Shown here one piece after another: positions 63,529 to 64,000 of a stretch of DNA of 64,000 nucleotides. The position numbers were made by a program, and so were the translations under genes. Every line of letters starts with the position of its first letter. Position 1 is the stretch's first letter. This DNA is from Sphingomonas sp. PAMC26645 (lineage in GTDB: Bacteria > Pseudomonadota > Alphaproteobacteria > Sphingomonadales > Sphingomonadaceae). The stretch covers positions 496,001 to 560,000 of the forward strand of contig NZ_CP039249.1 of the NCBI RefSeq assembly GCF_004795835.1. The letters are read 5' to 3'. Under the pieces are notes generated by a model that was not told where the DNA came from, searched no databases, and worked only from the letters and a program-made list of their open reading frames with translations.

Positions 63529-64000
63529 ATGGATGATGATTTCGAAGTGCGCGGGTTGCATGAGCAACTGTCGGAGGAACGCGCGGCCAAGGGTGAGGCG
63601 TTCGACCAGCGGATCGCGTTGTTCACCGCGATCCTGGCGACGCTGGCGGCGGTGACCAGCTTCCTCGGCGGGCATACGCAGAACGAGGCGCTGCTGCACA
63701 AGAACGAGGCGGTGCTGATCAAGGCTCAAGCGTCGGATGCGTGGGGCTATTACCAGGCGGAGGATTTGAAGCGGCATATTGCGCAGATGGAGGTCGACCT
63801 CGCGCCGGCCGGGTTCGGTGCGACTCAGATGGCGACGCACCGGGCGGATATCGCGCGGTACAAGGCGCGCGGGACGGCGTTGAAGCGGGAGGCGGAGACG
63901 CTCGATCGGCGCTCGGCGGCGGCGGATGGCGAGTCGGACGAGGCACTACGGCCGCATACGAAACTGGCGCTGGCGGTGACCGCGATCCAGGTGGCGATCG
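63529..64000 (+). CDS. DUF4337 membrane protein (partial, cut by window end)
   Basis: The first 157 residues of a DUF4337 protein: MDDDFEVRGLHEQLSEERAA, a first membrane helix (RIALFTAILATLAAVTSFLG), a coiled-coil-like segment with the family motif SDAWGYYQAEDLKRHIAQM, and a second helix starting at LALAVTAIQVAI where the window ends. The family has no known function. The 66-base gap to the divergent lipoprotein gene holds both promoters. Confidence 0.85.
   Translation, partial: MDDDFEVRGLHEQLSEERAAKGEAFDQRIALFTAILATLAAVTSFLGGHTQNEALLHKNEAVLIKAQASDAWGYYQAEDLKRHIAQMEVDLAPAGFGATQMATHRADIARYKARGTALKREAETLDRRSAAADGESDEALRPHTKLALAVTAIQVAI

Overview
This is a GC-rich chromosomal segment from a bacterium of the Sphingomonadaceae type (most likely Sphingomonas). 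The assignment rests on gene content: a CcrM-type GANTC methyltransferase, COQ9, an MmcB-like protein, a FtsEX pair beside a DUF3426 zinc-ribbon protein, HWE-kinase signalling, a metX/metW pair, and very many palindromic intergenic repeats. No phage, plasmid, CRISPR array, rRNA or complete insertion sequence was seen. Most of the window is core housekeeping DNA.

Layout. 0.1-5 kb: DUF1206 membrane protein, small unknowns, an Old Yellow Enzyme reductase, a drug/metabolite transporter and COQ9. 5.1-10 kb: ferrous-iron uptake feoAB behind a palindromic operator candidate, ssb, and an HWE histidine kinase that converges on a single-domain response regulator. 10-14.6 kb: metX-GNAT-metW (minus strand) and hisC-tyrA (plus strand). 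14.7-18.9 kb: plsC, a YdcF-like gene and ftsEX on the minus strand, then DUF3426, tRNA-Leu(GAG) and a small basic protein.

19-27 kb, the most unusual region: four consecutive secreted proteins on the minus strand, each carrying a DUF11-like module. The last is a 1,676-residue multidomain protein ending in a large predicted outer-membrane barrel. A small soluble protein gene follows, and a winged-helix regulator lies upstream. 28.3-31.2 kb: a type III polyketide synthase, methyltransferase and flavoprotein operon, laid out like a phenolic-lipid cluster. 31-39 kb: msrB, a class A penicillin-binding protein, a YgjP-like peptidase, YcgN-like and SCO proteins, an ankyrin protein, MmcB-like, gpsA and tsaD. 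39-48.7 kb: hemC, an uninterrupted hemD/HemX-like reading frame, bestrophin, folP, ccrM with a dense GANTC cluster upstream, rnhB, thiD, DUF1272 and glmM. 48.8-64 kb: transporters, oxidoreductases, arylamine N-acetyltransferase, acyl-CoA dehydrogenase, a Sua5-type t6A synthase, msrA, galE, a PAP2 phosphatase beside tRNA-Lys(UUU), folK, a family 5 uracil-DNA glycosylase, a metallo-hydrolase lipoprotein and a DUF4337 protein cut by the window edge.

The second theme is repeats. At least seven families of paired-arm palindromes occupy most intergenic gaps. Two copies lie in frame inside essential-type genes (thiD and the Sua5 gene) and are translated as extra surface segments, like the palindromic elements known inside Rickettsia genes. 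Start codons were chosen from visible ribosome-binding sites, overlaps and family conservation. No database search was possible, so all names rest on motif recognition.
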